DNA of 53,221 nucleotides from Chloroflexota bacterium (GCA_002721675.1 PBLC01000013.1:1-53221); one strand, 5' to 3'. Positions 15,673-24,201 are shown, counted from the stretch's first letter. The notes: a model not told the origin generated them from the sequence alone. A program made the numbers and translations.

Positions 15673-16531
15673 TAAATAATTTTGGAAACAATAATCCTAC
15701 TTTATTCTTATATTCTGTATATCTATCATCTCCTCCCCATCTATCATTAGCAATTGATTCAAGCTGAGGTACTCCAGAAATATATCTTAATAATACAAAA
15801 ACAAATAATGGAGTAATTAGTGCTATATATCCAAATCCAGAAAGATATTTAAATGACATGACTGTTATACCAAGCCAAATTAGTATTTCGCCTAAATAAT
15901 TAGGATGCCTTGAATAGGCCCAAAGACCTGAATTTATAAATGAAGAGGAATTGATTATTTTAAAATTTCTTTTTTGGTTATCTGCTATTACTTCAACTAA
16001 AAAACCAATTAACCAAATCGAAAAACCACCCCATTCTAGTAAGCCGAAATCGTGTTCTAATTTAGAGGACAAAACTACAATTAACGGAAGAGAGGAAAAT
16101 ATTATCCAAATACCTTGAATATTCCATAAAAGAAACAACCTAGAAGGAGGTCTCAAAAAACTTTGCAATCTGACATCTTTTTTTGCCTTGATCCTTCTGA
16201 ATAATAAAAATATTCCCAGTCTAGATGCCCACAAAAATAACAAAAAGGAAATAAAAATTTTATTAAAATCAGGATTGACCATAAACACAAATCCTATTGT
16301 TACCAAAGTTATAAAAGTCAAACTACCAATGAAATCGAAAAGTAGATCCGTTTTGAAAATAAGTGAATGAAAATAAAAAATAATTTGAATTAATACGACA
16401 GTTAAAATCATAATATGAGGGGTTGCAAATCCTTCATATGAAGTAGAATTGAAACTTAAAAAATATGAGACAATAAATAAAATAGCCCATATTGATAAAA
16501 CACTAATTATATTTTTAATAAACCCTTTCAT
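15665..16531 (-). CDS. DUF1295 membrane protein, steroid 5-alpha-reductase/ICMT-like
   Basis: 288 residues with six or more membrane helices. The C-terminal signature GLWAYSRHPNYLGEILIW is typical of DUF1295 and related membrane methyltransferase/reductase folds, where the RHPNY region binds the cofactor. Substrate is unknown. It is coupled to the downstream LysE exporter by an 8-nt overlap. TATTCT lies 6 nt before the ATG. Confidence 0.85.
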   Translation of the reverse strand: MKGFIKNIISVLSIWAILFIVSYFLSFNSTSYEGFATPHIMILTVVLIQIIFYFHSLIFKTDLLFDFIGSLTFITLVTIGFVFMVNPDFNKIFISFLLFLWASRLGIFLLFRRIKAKKDVRLQSFLRPPSRLFLLWNIQGIWIIFSSLPLIVVLSSKLEHDFGLLEWGGFSIWLIGFLVEVIADNQKRNFKIINSSSFINSGLWAYSRHPNYLGEILIWLGITVMSFKYLSGFGYIALITPLFVFVLLRYISGVPQLESIANDRWGGDDRYTEYKNKVGLLFPKLFND

Positions 16532-16626
16532 AACAAGAGAATACCTTTTACAAATTATCTTTTCTAAACATTAATATACAGTATGAATTAAAAATTCGAA
16601 TGTAAAAATAAATTAAGGGGATAATA

Positions 16627-16755
16627 ATTAAACAATTCAAATGGAAAAATATTCCTGTTAATGTACCAGAAACAAGAAACGAATGGATCTTTTGGGTAAT
16701 ATTTCCATTGATTTCCCCTTTTTTTATATTCCTAATTATTTGGATTTACAACTAA
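16627..16755 (+). CDS. 42-residue single-pass membrane protein, probable ATT start
   Basis: An open frame with no ATG, GTG or TTG near its beginning. AAGGGG (16615-16620) stands 6 nt before an ATT at 16627, which would start IKQFKWKNIPVNVPETRN, then a hydrophobic Trp/Phe-rich helix (WIFWVIFPLISPFFIFLIIW) and YN. ATA at 16621 or 16624 are alternatives. It fits exactly between a divergent gene and the convergent gene ending at 16759. The amphipathic head plus membrane helix looks like a real protein. ATT starts are rare (infC is the known case), so confidence is limited. Confidence 0.45.
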   Translation: MKQFKWKNIPVNVPETRNEWIFWVIFPLISPFFIFLIIWIYN

Positions 16756-16758
16756 ACT

Positions 16759-17043
16759 TTATATAAATTCTCCGACAACAAAAGAACCATCATTCCAAGA
16801 AGGTTCTTCTTCTAAGAATTCCATCATTTCCAAGAAATTCTGGTGAGTTTCTTCTTTTTCAGCATTTACCTTATATGACTCTTTATCTTTAAAAATAGCT
16901 ACACCCATTAAATCACCATCATCATCTGGATTCATTACAAACCAAGCAACCATTCTACTGTTGTTAGGGCTTCCCTGAAGTAACTCGATTAGTGCTTCTT
17001 TTTGGCCTTCTTTAGGTTTCATGCTAAATATACTTCCGTACAT
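16759..17043 (-). CDS. ABM-like dimeric alpha/beta-barrel protein
   Basis: 94 residues matching the small ferredoxin-like fold of antibiotic-biosynthesis-monooxygenase/EthD-type proteins: MYGSIFSMKPKEGQKEALIELL, then VAWFVMNPDDDGDLMGVAIFKDKESY and ETHQNFLEMMEFL. The exact reaction is unknown. AAAGGAG 6 nt before the ATG at 17043 fixes the start; a longer frame to 17073 has no such site. Confidence 0.7.
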   Translation of the reverse strand: MYGSIFSMKPKEGQKEALIELLQGSPNNSRMVAWFVMNPDDDGDLMGVAIFKDKESYKVNAEKEETHQNFLEMMEFLEEEPSWNDGSFVVGEFI

Positions 17044-17114
17044 AAATATCTCCTTTTCTCTAATTTTTATCACATAAATGTTTCAAAACTGTTATTATAA
17101 TTTTTGAGGTTTTT

Positions 17115-17729
17115 ATGAGAGTTATAATTTTATTTTCATTAATTTTATTAATTTTTGCTTGCTCGCAAGAAGAAGAAATTACAGAAGTAACTAAAATTTT
17201 TTCAATGGATGAAGTTTCGACCGCAGGCTTCAAAGTAAAAAAAGATTTTAATACTGAGTTCCCTGATTCAACAGATGCAAAGTGGGGGTTCTATAAAGGT
17301 AGAGATGTTGCTGTTTTAAGATATGCTTCATTGGAATTAGCCAATTCTGCAGGTGCACTTGCAGGCAGAGAACAAACAGAGCAAATTGAGGTTGTTGAAA
17401 AAAATATAGCCCATGGGCCAAAAGTTGAAAGAACAGAATGTAGAGGACACAAACAAAATAAACCAAACTCTTCTTCTGTTTATTACAAATCTTTTAGGAA
17501 TAATTTAGGGTTTGAAAACTCACTTATAGTAAATAAAAATGCATTTATTGAAGAATTTGATAATTCAGAGCCCATGAAACCTAGTTGGATGGCATGTGTT
17601 CGAAGAGAGCCTATGTATACAGAATTCAAAATACATGGAAATCTAATTATTCTAATGGAACCATTAGCAACTGAGGATCAAAACGATACTAGAAAATTCT
17701 TAGATAAAGCGGCTAGCAGTATAAAGTAG
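17115..17729 (+). CDS. Small lipoprotein, paralogue of the 797-1342 protein
   Basis: 204 residues with lipobox LIFAC (Cys16). It shares with the 797-1342 protein the motifs FP-S-A-[RK]WG, KGR-VA, a TE-IE pair, GPKVE-T-CRG and RREP-YT, then a C-terminal GN..I-MEPLATED. It carries about 45 extra residues between CRG and RREP. TATAAT (17096-17101) and GAGG precede the ATG. It stands tail-to-tail with a third, more distant family member at 17730. Function is unknown. Confidence 0.8.
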   Translation: MRVIILFSLILLIFACSQEEEITEVTKIFSMDEVSTAGFKVKKDFNTEFPDSTDAKWGFYKGRDVAVLRYASLELANSAGALAGREQTEQIEVVEKNIAHGPKVERTECRGHKQNKPNSSSVYYKSFRNNLGFENSLIVNKNAFIEEFDNSEPMKPSWMACVRREPMYTEFKIHGNLIILMEPLATEDQNDTRKFLDKAASSIK

Positions 17730-18299
17730 TTACTCTGCTACAGGCATTGCACTCGGAACTACATCATATAAAGTTTTAGAGCATCTTATTTTTGAATCTT
17801 CCATGTTATAGCCAGGGCACATCATTATCATATTTCCATAGATTACATATGTAAGGTATTTTGGTTTTGGTTGACCATTGCCTGCATGTGTATTCCCTAG
17901 CCTTTCTGCTAGAAACTGCCGATGCTTTAAATCTGGTGTCCACAAAGCACAGTCTTTTGTAATACACCCATCCTCCCCTGTTGCATTTTCAACATATTCT
18001 GTACCTATTTGAACAGCATCAGAGTGATTTGCATAAAATCTTATTTCGTAATCAATCTTTTGGTCGTCAGGATCTAACTTATTTTTTATGAATCCATAAA
18101 ATGCAGATGTAGCGCCTGGAAGATCATCAACTTTATATTCTTTGCTCTTTTTAAAACCAACTGTTTTAAAATCTTCTATAGAAAAGGTTTGATCTACATT
18201 GGTTACTTGATCAACAATAGGAATATCCTCTGATTCATCACTAGAACCACAACCTAACAACAAAATTAAACTTATAAAACTTAAAATAATTTTTTTCAT
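17730..18299 (-). CDS. Small lipoprotein, distant member of the same family
   Basis: 189 residues with lipobox LLLGC (Cys17). It resembles the two other lipoproteins more weakly: FSIEDFKTVGFKKSKEY matches FSMDEVSTAGFKVKKDF, YGFIKNK matches WGFYKGR, and YVIYGNMIMM matches FKIHGNLIIL. It has extra Cys residues (GEDGCITKDCALW, CPGYN, IRCSK) that may form disulfides outside the membrane. Its stop abuts the stop of the 17115-17729 gene with no base between. Confidence 0.75.
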   Translation of the reverse strand: MKKIILSFISLILLLGCGSSDESEDIPIVDQVTNVDQTFSIEDFKTVGFKKSKEYKVDDLPGATSAFYGFIKNKLDPDDQKIDYEIRFYANHSDAVQIGTEYVENATGEDGCITKDCALWTPDLKHRQFLAERLGNTHAGNGQPKPKYLTYVIYGNMIMMCPGYNMEDSKIRCSKTLYDVVPSAMPVAE

Positions 18300-18341
18300 A
18301 ATAAATATATATTATCGTAAAAATTAAATTATGTGGAACTT

Positions 18342-18416
18342 TGGTGACCCGCCTCGGGCTCGAACCGAGAACCTATTGATTAAGAGTCAATTGCTCTACC
18401 ATTGAGCTAGCGGGCC
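18342..18416 (-). tRNA. tRNA-Lys (anticodon CTT)
   Basis: A full cloverleaf on the minus strand. The acceptor pairs GGCCCGC with GCGGGTC, the D arm is GCTC-AATGGTA-GAGC, the anticodon stem is ATTGA/TCAAT with loop CTCTTAA, and the T arm has TTCGAGC. The anticodon CTT reads AAG. The 3' CCA is encoded. TATAAT lies 10 nt upstream (18427-18432), although read-through from the MFS operon is also possible. Confidence 0.95.
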
Positions 18417-18446
18417 ATGATGAAGAATTATATATATAAAATTAAA

Positions 18447-19718
18447 TTATGTTGAGTATTCAACAATCATTTCTTTTGTACTGCTAAGCATCAAAACTAT
18501 CAATGCCCCCCAAAGACTTGATAAAGCTGAAACCCAAATTGCAAAAACATATCCGCCGGTTATATCAAAAACAATTCCTGGGATTACACCTCCAATAGCC
18601 ATTCCTATCCCTGCACCAAATAACTGCCATCCATAAGTTGTCCCCATAGGGAATCTGCCATAATACTGTTTATTTATTATAGGAACTACTGTACCTTCAC
18701 CTCCATAGGGAAGGCCAAATAATATAGCAAATAAATAAAAATCAAATATAGTACTTGCATTTAAAAGTAATAAAACCGATAAACCTTGACCTAAAAATGA
18801 AATAAAAATTATAGGCTTGCTTCCATATTTGTCACCAATTATGGGGGCAGTAAATCTTGAAAAAATACTAGCTATAGCAATGATACTCAGCACGCCAGAA
18901 GCAGCAACAAGACTTATTCCTTGGTTTACAGCCATTGGTATTACTGCAACCAAAATCACCGCATGACCAACACATCCCCAAAAATGAATATTTACCAAAT
19001 GCCAAAAACTATCAGTTTTAAAAATTAATTTCTGGCTCTTAGAATTCCACAGGATTCCTTTGATTTCTGATTTATTATCAGTACTCATCCAGCCATAAGG
19101 AAGAGTAGATTTTTTTTCTGGAGAGTCATAAAAAAACAATAAGCATACTGCTATAATTATAGATCCAAAAATTCCAAATATAAGAAAGGTATTTTGCCAT
19201 CCAAAGTATTCAAAACATATAGCTAATGCTTGAATAGAAAGAGCTGGCCCAATGCTCCATGCAACCATCATAGCACCCGTGCCTATCCCAGTTCCTCTCT
19301 TAAACCAACTAACGACAGCAGGCACAATTGGCACTAAGTAGATTGATTGGGCTATACCTAAAACTACCCCGTATGCAATATAAAACTCTATTATTGAAGA
19401 TGCAGTAGCTGTCCAAACCATGCCTACCAAAAAGAGAACTGTACCAATTGCCATAGTTTTCCTGGCTCCTATTAAATCTCCTATGATTCCTGAGACAGGA
19501 CTAAATAGGGCTGTACATAGTGCGGCAATTGCGTAACCTAAGCCTATTTGTCCCTGAGACCATCCAAAAGTTTCTGACATTGGATCCACCATCACTCCAA
19601 AAACGTTTCTTATAGTGCTGCCCACCATTTGGATTATTGAAGCAATTATTACTATCACCCAAGCAAAATGACGCAAGTGATATTTCTCATCTATTTTTTT
19701 GATCAATGAAGTGGGCAT
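18447..19718 (-). CDS. MFS transporter
   Basis: 423 residues with 12 predicted membrane helices. The loop 2-3 motif is GIIGDLIGARKTM, and the second half has the matching APIIGDKYGSKP. The N-terminus (FGVMVDPMSETFGWSQGQIG) is of the monocarboxylate/oxalate-formate kind. The frame opens at a TTG at 19745, but the ATG at 19718 is the natural start. It overlaps the small membrane protein gene by 16 nt and follows a tautomerase, so the operon may import and convert an unsaturated or keto acid. Confidence 0.88.
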   Translation of the reverse strand: MPTSLIKKIDEKYHLRHFAWVIVIIASIIQMVGSTIRNVFGVMVDPMSETFGWSQGQIGLGYAIAALCTALFSPVSGIIGDLIGARKTMAIGTVLFLVGMVWTATASSIIEFYIAYGVVLGIAQSIYLVPIVPAVVSWFKRGTGIGTGAMMVAWSIGPALSIQALAICFEYFGWQNTFLIFGIFGSIIIAVCLLFFYDSPEKKSTLPYGWMSTDNKSEIKGILWNSKSQKLIFKTDSFWHLVNIHFWGCVGHAVILVAVIPMAVNQGISLVAASGVLSIIAIASIFSRFTAPIIGDKYGSKPIIFISFLGQGLSVLLLLNASTIFDFYLFAILFGLPYGGEGTVVPIINKQYYGRFPMGTTYGWQLFGAGIGMAIGGVIPGIVFDITGGYVFAIWVSALSSLWGALIVLMLSSTKEMIVEYST

Positions 19719-19885
19719 ACTAAAATAAAACTCCTCTCCCACCAAACATCTGTTGAGTTTCCATGGCTAACCCTATTTTTAATTCGACTTTCTGAATAAT
19801 CAGCACCTATATAAATCAATAAAGCCAAAGAAACTAAAACTGTAATTATAACCATTCCAAGGCCTTTATAAGGAATTTCACCCAT
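19703..19885 (-). CDS. 60-residue single-pass membrane protein upstream of MFS gene
   Basis: Starts 2 nt after the tautomerase stop (TAATAATG) and overlaps the MFS gene by 16 nt. It has a short polar head, one transmembrane helix (GMVIITVLVSLALLIYIG), then a polar tail with WWER. A longer frame to 19924 would overlap the tautomerase, so the ATG at 19885 is chosen. The tight packing suggests coupling with the carrier. It could also be a spurious frame in a short gap. Confidence 0.55.
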   Translation of the reverse strand: MGEIPYKGLGMVIITVLVSLALLIYIGADYSESRIKNRVSHGNSTDVWWERSFILVCPLH

Positions 19886-19887
19886 TA

Positions 19888-20073
19888 TTAAGAATCTGAT
19901 ACTAATTTTCCTGACTGAGCCCAATCAGACTTTTTAATGTCATGATAAATTATATGTGTTGCATCTGAAGTGGTCTCCCCTATCTCAACTACTGCATCAG
20001 TAATAGCCTTGGCTAACTTTGCTTTTTGCTCAGGGGATCTTCCCTCAAACCATTTAACTTCAATTGTAGGCAT
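19888..20073 (-). CDS. 4-oxalocrotonate tautomerase-family enzyme
   Basis: 61 residues. Pro directly after the initiator Met is the catalytic base of the tautomerase superfamily, and the body (PTIEVKWFEGRSPEQKAKLAKAITDAV) matches 4-OT. GGAG precedes the ATG by 7 nt. It tautomerises 2-hydroxymuconate-like or other enol/keto acids. It leads an operon with the small membrane protein and the MFS carrier. Confidence 0.88.
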   Translation of the reverse strand: MPTIEVKWFEGRSPEQKAKLAKAITDAVVEIGETTSDATHIIYHDIKKSDWAQSGKLVSDS

Positions 20074-20132
20074 TTTTATCTCCTATTTAAGTATAATTAA
20101 ATTAAATTCTAATATATCTTATAAATTAATAA

Positions 20133-21098
20133 ATGGATAAAGAAAAAGAATTCATAAATATTATAAAAAATATTATAGATCCAAATTTTGATGCTGGTGG
20201 TTTTGGTATTGGCATTGGCGATGATGCTGCCATTGTAAAGGGGAATATAGACGGAGGCCCTTTAGTATTTTGTTCAGATGCAATAGTAGAAGATGTTCAT
20301 TTTAATCGTGAACATTATTCATTCAATAATATCGGATGGAAGAGCATAGCAATTAACGTAAGTGACATCATATCTATGGGCGCAATTCCAAATTACTTTA
20401 CAGTATCAATAGGGATAAATAGAGAATTCAGCATAGAAGATTTTAAGGAACTAATAACTGGAATGAAAGAATGCTCTGATGAGTTTAAAGCAACAATAGT
20501 TGGAGGAGATATTGTTAGGGCAGAAAAATTATTCATAAACGTCTCTGCTGTTGGTTTTTTTGATTATGACACTTCTTCTATGAGAAGAGGCATGATGAGA
20601 AATAGCGCTCAGCCAGGAGATAAGATTGGAGTGAGCGGATTTTTGGGAGATTCATTAGGCGGATTTTTGAGTTTACAAAAAAATAATAAAGCAGATTTGC
20701 ATCTTACCTCTAAACACTTTAAGCCATATCCTAATCTATCTTTAGCCAGAAAATTGTACTTTAATAACGTAATTTGTTGCACAGATATTAGCGATGGATT
20801 AAATACAGAGTTAATTAATATTTGTGAATCTAGCAATGTTTCTGCTCAAATAGATGTAACCAAATTGCCAATATCAAAAAATTTAAAAAAATCTTTCCCG
20901 GAAGACTATTATGACATGGCTATCAATGGAGGAGAAGACTTTGAACTTTTATTTACATTTAATAGTTTGCCCAATGATATTATGGATAAAATAATTGTTA
21001 TAGGCGAAGTAAAAGAGATAGGCGAAAATCAGATTATTTACAACTTAAATGGGGGAAAATATTCACCAAAATTAAGTGCATGGAGGCATTTTGAATAG
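20133..21098 (+). CDS. thiL: Thiamine-monophosphate kinase
   Basis: 321 residues of the PurM/AIR-synthase-like kinase family. The glycine-acid loop GIGDDAAIV is near residue 27, with SDAIVEDVHF, the central VGGDIVRAEKL, and CCTDISDGL and NGGEDFELLFTF in the C-terminal half. It makes thiamine diphosphate from the monophosphate. The upstream gap is only 59 bases, too short for a TPP riboswitch. TATAAA lies 7 nt before the ATG. It heads the run thiL-tsaE-tsaB-ndk; thiE lies 4 kb further on. Confidence 0.93.
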   Translation: MDKEKEFINIIKNIIDPNFDAGGFGIGIGDDAAIVKGNIDGGPLVFCSDAIVEDVHFNREHYSFNNIGWKSIAINVSDIISMGAIPNYFTVSIGINREFSIEDFKELITGMKECSDEFKATIVGGDIVRAEKLFINVSAVGFFDYDTSSMRRGMMRNSAQPGDKIGVSGFLGDSLGGFLSLQKNNKADLHLTSKHFKPYPNLSLARKLYFNNVICCTDISDGLNTELINICESSNVSAQIDVTKLPISKNLKKSFPEDYYDMAINGGEDFELLFTFNSLPNDIMDKIIVIGEVKEIGENQIIYNLNGGKYSPKLSAWRHFE

Positions 21099-21546
21099 TT
21101 TTTCTAAGGAAATAATAACTAATTCTTCTGAAGAAACATTAGGGTTAGGGATGAAACTTGCTCCTTTTATTGGAATAGGGAAAATTGCTTACTTAAAAGG
21201 TCCATTAGGAGCTGGAAAAACTACCTTAGTCAAAGGTATAACAGAATTTTATAAGTGTTCACAACCAGCTAAAAGCCCCACTTTCATATTAGTAACCTCT
21301 TATTTTGGAGATATTTCAATTAATCATTGTGATTTTTTTAGGCTAAATAATTCAGAAGAGATATTTGACCTAGCCCTTGAAGAATATCTCGAAGATGGAA
21401 ACTTAATTATTGAGTGGCCTGAAATAGGTGAAAAATATCTCCCAGAGCCAGACTTGGAGATAATACTTGAGCACACTGATTTGAGCAGCAAAAGAAAAAT
21501 TATAATTAGATCAAATAAAAAAGAAAATTTGGAAAAATTAATATGA
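21091..21546 (+). CDS. tsaE: tRNA t6A threonylcarbamoylation ATPase
   Basis: About 152 residues. The P-loop is GPLGAGKTTL, followed by the TsaE signature SPTF, HCDFFRL and IIEWPE. TsaE works with TsaB and TsaD to make t6A at A37 of ANN-decoding tRNAs. No ATG is available. GGAGG lies 4 nt before a TTG at 21091, and a GTG at 21076 is the alternative. Either start overlaps thiL, and the stop overlaps tsaB by 4 nt. Confidence 0.9.
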   Translation: MNSFSKEIITNSSEETLGLGMKLAPFIGIGKIAYLKGPLGAGKTTLVKGITEFYKCSQPAKSPTFILVTSYFGDISINHCDFFRLNNSEEIFDLALEEYLEDGNLIIEWPEIGEKYLPEPDLEIILEHTDLSSKRKIIIRSNKKENLEKLI

Positions 21547-22196
21547 AAAATATTCTATCTATAGATACATCTACTAAGAATGTATCAGTTTCTATTTTTT
21601 CGGAAAATGAAATATTGCACGAAGATTGCTGGACATCAAAAAATAACCATAGCATTGAATTAATTGATTCAATAAAAAAAGGATTTGAAGAGACCAATTT
21701 AAATCAAGAAGATTTTGATTGCATTTCAGTTGCGATTGGTCCCGGCGGTTTTAGTTCGATAAGAGTTGGTATGAGCCTATCTTTAGGTATTGCAAAAAAT
21801 AATAACCTCAAAATAATCGGAATTCCAACTTTTGAAATTGAGTTAGAAGGGCATAAAGATTCAAATTATTTAAATAATTTAGTCGCATTAATACCTGCCG
21901 GATTTGATGCTTTTTGCTGGAAAGATATTAATAATATAGATAATAGAGAGCCTGATGGAATAGTAAACTTAAAAGACATCGAGAAAGTTTTTGCCAAAGA
22001 TACGTTTTTTTGCGGAGAAAATTTATCTTCAATTTTTGAAAATTTTTCTGGTTTCAAATATGCTGATCGAAGTTATAGGAAACCTGAACATATTTTAAAG
22101 TTAATTAGAAGGCTTGAGTCAGAAAGCGACATAGAAAAATATTCTGATCTTCGCCCAATTTATTCAAGGTCACCGAATATAACAAAGAAAAAATAG
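21543..22196 (+). CDS. tsaB: tRNA t6A biosynthesis protein TsaB
   Basis: 217 residues of the ASKHA fold. The N-terminus LSIDTSTKNVSVSIF and the signature IGPGGFSSIRVGMSLSLG are typical of TsaB, the TsaD partner in t6A synthesis. ATGA overlap with tsaE gives coupled translation. tsaD itself is not in the window. Confidence 0.92.
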   Translation: MKNILSIDTSTKNVSVSIFSENEILHEDCWTSKNNHSIELIDSIKKGFEETNLNQEDFDCISVAIGPGGFSSIRVGMSLSLGIAKNNNLKIIGIPTFEIELEGHKDSNYLNNLVALIPAGFDAFCWKDINNIDNREPDGIVNLKDIEKVFAKDTFFCGENLSSIFENFSGFKYADRSYRKPEHILKLIRRLESESDIEKYSDLRPIYSRSPNITKKK

Positions 22197-22204
22197 GAGA
22201 GATA

Positions 22205-22657
22205 ATGGGAAGTGAATCAACTTTAGTTTTAGTAAAGCCTGACGGTGTAAATCGAGGGATTATAGGAGATGTAATTTCTAGGCTTGAATCAAGCGGTTTA
22301 AAAATTTCAGGTCTGAAACTGATACAAATGGACAGCGAATTGGCAGGTAAACATTACCAAGAACATAAAGAAAAACCTTTTTTTGGAAGCTTAATTGAAT
22401 TTATTACCTCATCGCCTGTCGTTGCTATTGTGATAACCGGGAATGATGCGATTCAAAAGACAAGAACATTAATGGGGTCTACAAATCCCTTGGAATCCGC
22501 GCCAGGAACAATACGAGGTGACTTAGGTCTAACAGTTGAAAAAAATATTATCCATGGGTCTGCAAATAGCGAAGATGCTAAAAGAGAAATATCACTTTAC
22601 TTTGAGAATGATGAAATTATTGAATACTCTAGAACCATAGACAAGTGGATTGAATAA
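22205..22657 (+). CDS. ndk: Nucleoside-diphosphate kinase
   Basis: 150 residues. The catalytic His is in NIIHGSANSEDAKREI, and TLVLVKPDGVNRGIIG and GTIRGDLG are family hallmarks. It passes phosphate among nucleoside di- and triphosphates. GGAG stands 6 nt before the ATG. It ends 2 nt before the convergent rsfS gene. Confidence 0.96.
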   Translation: MGSESTLVLVKPDGVNRGIIGDVISRLESSGLKISGLKLIQMDSELAGKHYQEHKEKPFFGSLIEFITSSPVVAIVITGNDAIQKTRTLMGSTNPLESAPGTIRGDLGLTVEKNIIHGSANSEDAKREISLYFENDEIIEYSRTIDKWIE

Positions 22658-22659
22658 TC

Positions 22660-23016
22660 CTATTGAATTCTGACAATTTCTTTCGCAGTAGACCATAAAT
22701 TCTCTAAATCGTAATTCTCTCTACTTCTTTCTGAAAGTATATGAACACTAAGTCCAAAAAAATCAAGTAAAATCCAACCTGTCTTTCCTGTGCCTTCCTT
22801 ATGATGAATTTTATTACCATCTTTTTTCATAGCACGCATTATTTTTTGCGCTAAGTTTTCAAGGTGCCTATCTGTTTGACCAGTCACAAGAATCGAAAAA
22901 TCAGAAAAAACTGAAATTTTACTAGTATCTAGCAAAATTACTTCTTCTCCTAAATTTTCTGATGCTAAATCTGCAATTTTTCTTGCACAATTTTCTAATA
23001 ACATTGACTTACCCAT
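22660..23016 (-). CDS. rsfS: Ribosomal silencing factor RsfS
   Basis: 118 residues of the Iojap/RsfS family: DTSKISVFSDFSILVTGQTDRHLENLAQKI, then GTGKTGWILLDFFGLSVHILS. It binds uL14 of the large subunit and blocks subunit joining in stress. TATAAT at 23025-23030 stands 8 nt before the ATG without a Shine-Dalgarno, indicating a leaderless mRNA. Confidence 0.92.
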   Translation of the reverse strand: MGKSMLLENCARKIADLASENLGEEVILLDTSKISVFSDFSILVTGQTDRHLENLAQKIMRAMKKDGNKIHHKEGTGKTGWILLDFFGLSVHILSERSRENYDLENLWSTAKEIVRIQ

Positions 23017-23024
23017 ATATATAA

Positions 23025-23030
23025 ATTATA
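23025..23030 (-). promoter_or_regulatory. -10 box of rsfS, leaderless type
   Basis: Reads TATAAT on the minus strand, 8 nt from the ATG at 23016. It lies in the 48-base divergent gap shared with mnmA. No matching -35 hexamer was seen at 16-18 nt. Confidence 0.5.
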
Positions 23031-23064
23031 AACCTTTCGTGTATATTAATTAAAATTGTATAAA

Positions 23065-24201
23065 ATGTCTGATTTAAATAATAAAAAAACTGTTGTGGTA
23101 GCAATGAGCGGAGGAGTTGATTCCTCGGTAGCTGCTGTATTACTACATAAGCAAGGATTTAATGTCATTGGAGTAACAATGCGATTATTCCCGTATGAAG
23201 ACAACACTGCTTCAAAATTAAATAAAAGTTGCTGCTCTCTAGATGATGTGGAGGATGCCAGATCAGTTTGCAGGCAAATAGGATCAAAACATTACTTCTT
23301 AAACTTTGAAAAAGAATTCAACAAACATGTAATTGATTATTTTGTATCTGAATACCAAAAAGGAAGGACACCTTTTCCCTGCTTAGCATGCAATGACCGA
23401 CTTAAATTCGACTTCTTGCTTAAAAGAGCTGAATTCTTAAAAGCTGACTTTATAGCAACTGGTCACTATGCAACCATTATAAAAAACGATAACAATTTTG
23501 AACTTATAAAAGGTATAGATGAGACAAAGGATCAAAGTTATGTGCTCTTTAATCTAAATCAAAAAATTATGAGCAAACTAAAACTTCCTGTCGGAGGTTA
23601 CTCAAAAACTGAAATTCGAGAAATAGCTACGGAATTCGGATTAATTAATGCTGATAAACCTGATTCTCAAGACATATGCTTTATTCCAGATAGGGATTAT
23701 AAAAAATATATCAACAACAAAGTAAAAAGTACTAAGGGCAATATTATCAATTCATCTGGAAAAAAACTTGGAGAGCATGATGGAATACATAATTTCACTA
23801 TAGGTCAAAGAAAAGGTTTGGGGATTGAAAGCAAAGGAAAACCATTATTCGTGACTAACATATACTCTGACAGTAATAATGTTGAAGTAGGGCCACCACA
23901 GGATCTAATGAAAAAGAATGTTCTTATGTCATCAGTTAATTTTATTTCCGGGCAAAAACTACCTGATAGTATGGAATTAAAAGCAAAAATTAGGTACAAG
24001 AGTTTTCCTGCATCCGGCAAGTTAGTCTATCTAGAAAATGGGGATATTAATTTTATTTTTGATGAACCTCAAAGAGCAATTACACCTGGGCAAGCTCTTG
24101 TGCTTTATAAAGAAAATATGGTTGTAGGAGGAGGATTTATAGAATTTGATAAATTCTCAAATAAAAATATACCAACTGAAGCCATCAAATTATCATTATA
24201 G
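23065..24201 (+). CDS. mnmA: tRNA-specific 2-thiouridylase
   Basis: 378 residues. The PP-loop SGGVDSSVAA is near residue 16. The two catalytic Cys are in FPCLACNDRLKF and QDICFIPD. ATGHYA and TIGQRKGLGI are further family motifs. It makes 2-thiouridine at U34 of Lys, Glu and Gln tRNAs using sulfur from a cysteine desulfurase, such as the one at 28744. The ATG at 23065 is preferred over a TTG three codons earlier. Confidence 0.95.
   Translation: MSDLNNKKTVVVAMSGGVDSSVAAVLLHKQGFNVIGVTMRLFPYEDNTASKLNKSCCSLDDVEDARSVCRQIGSKHYFLNFEKEFNKHVIDYFVSEYQKGRTPFPCLACNDRLKFDFLLKRAEFLKADFIATGHYATIIKNDNNFELIKGIDETKDQSYVLFNLNQKIMSKLKLPVGGYSKTEIREIATEFGLINADKPDSQDICFIPDRDYKKYINNKVKSTKGNIINSSGKKLGEHDGIHNFTIGQRKGLGIESKGKPLFVTNIYSDSNNVEVGPPQDLMKKNVLMSSVNFISGQKLPDSMELKAKIRYKSFPASGKLVYLENGDINFIFDEPQRAITPGQALVLYKENMVVGGGFIEFDKFSNKNIPTEAIKLSL

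Noticed and set aside
18342-18416. tRNA-Lys as an integration site
   Set aside because: No integrase, direct repeat of the tRNA 3' end or foreign-looking segment was seen on either side.
20074-20132. Possible TPP riboswitch before thiL
   Set aside because: The gap is only 59 bases and is shared with a divergent gene, too short for the aptamer. No thi-box was seen before thiE either, which overlaps rnhB.
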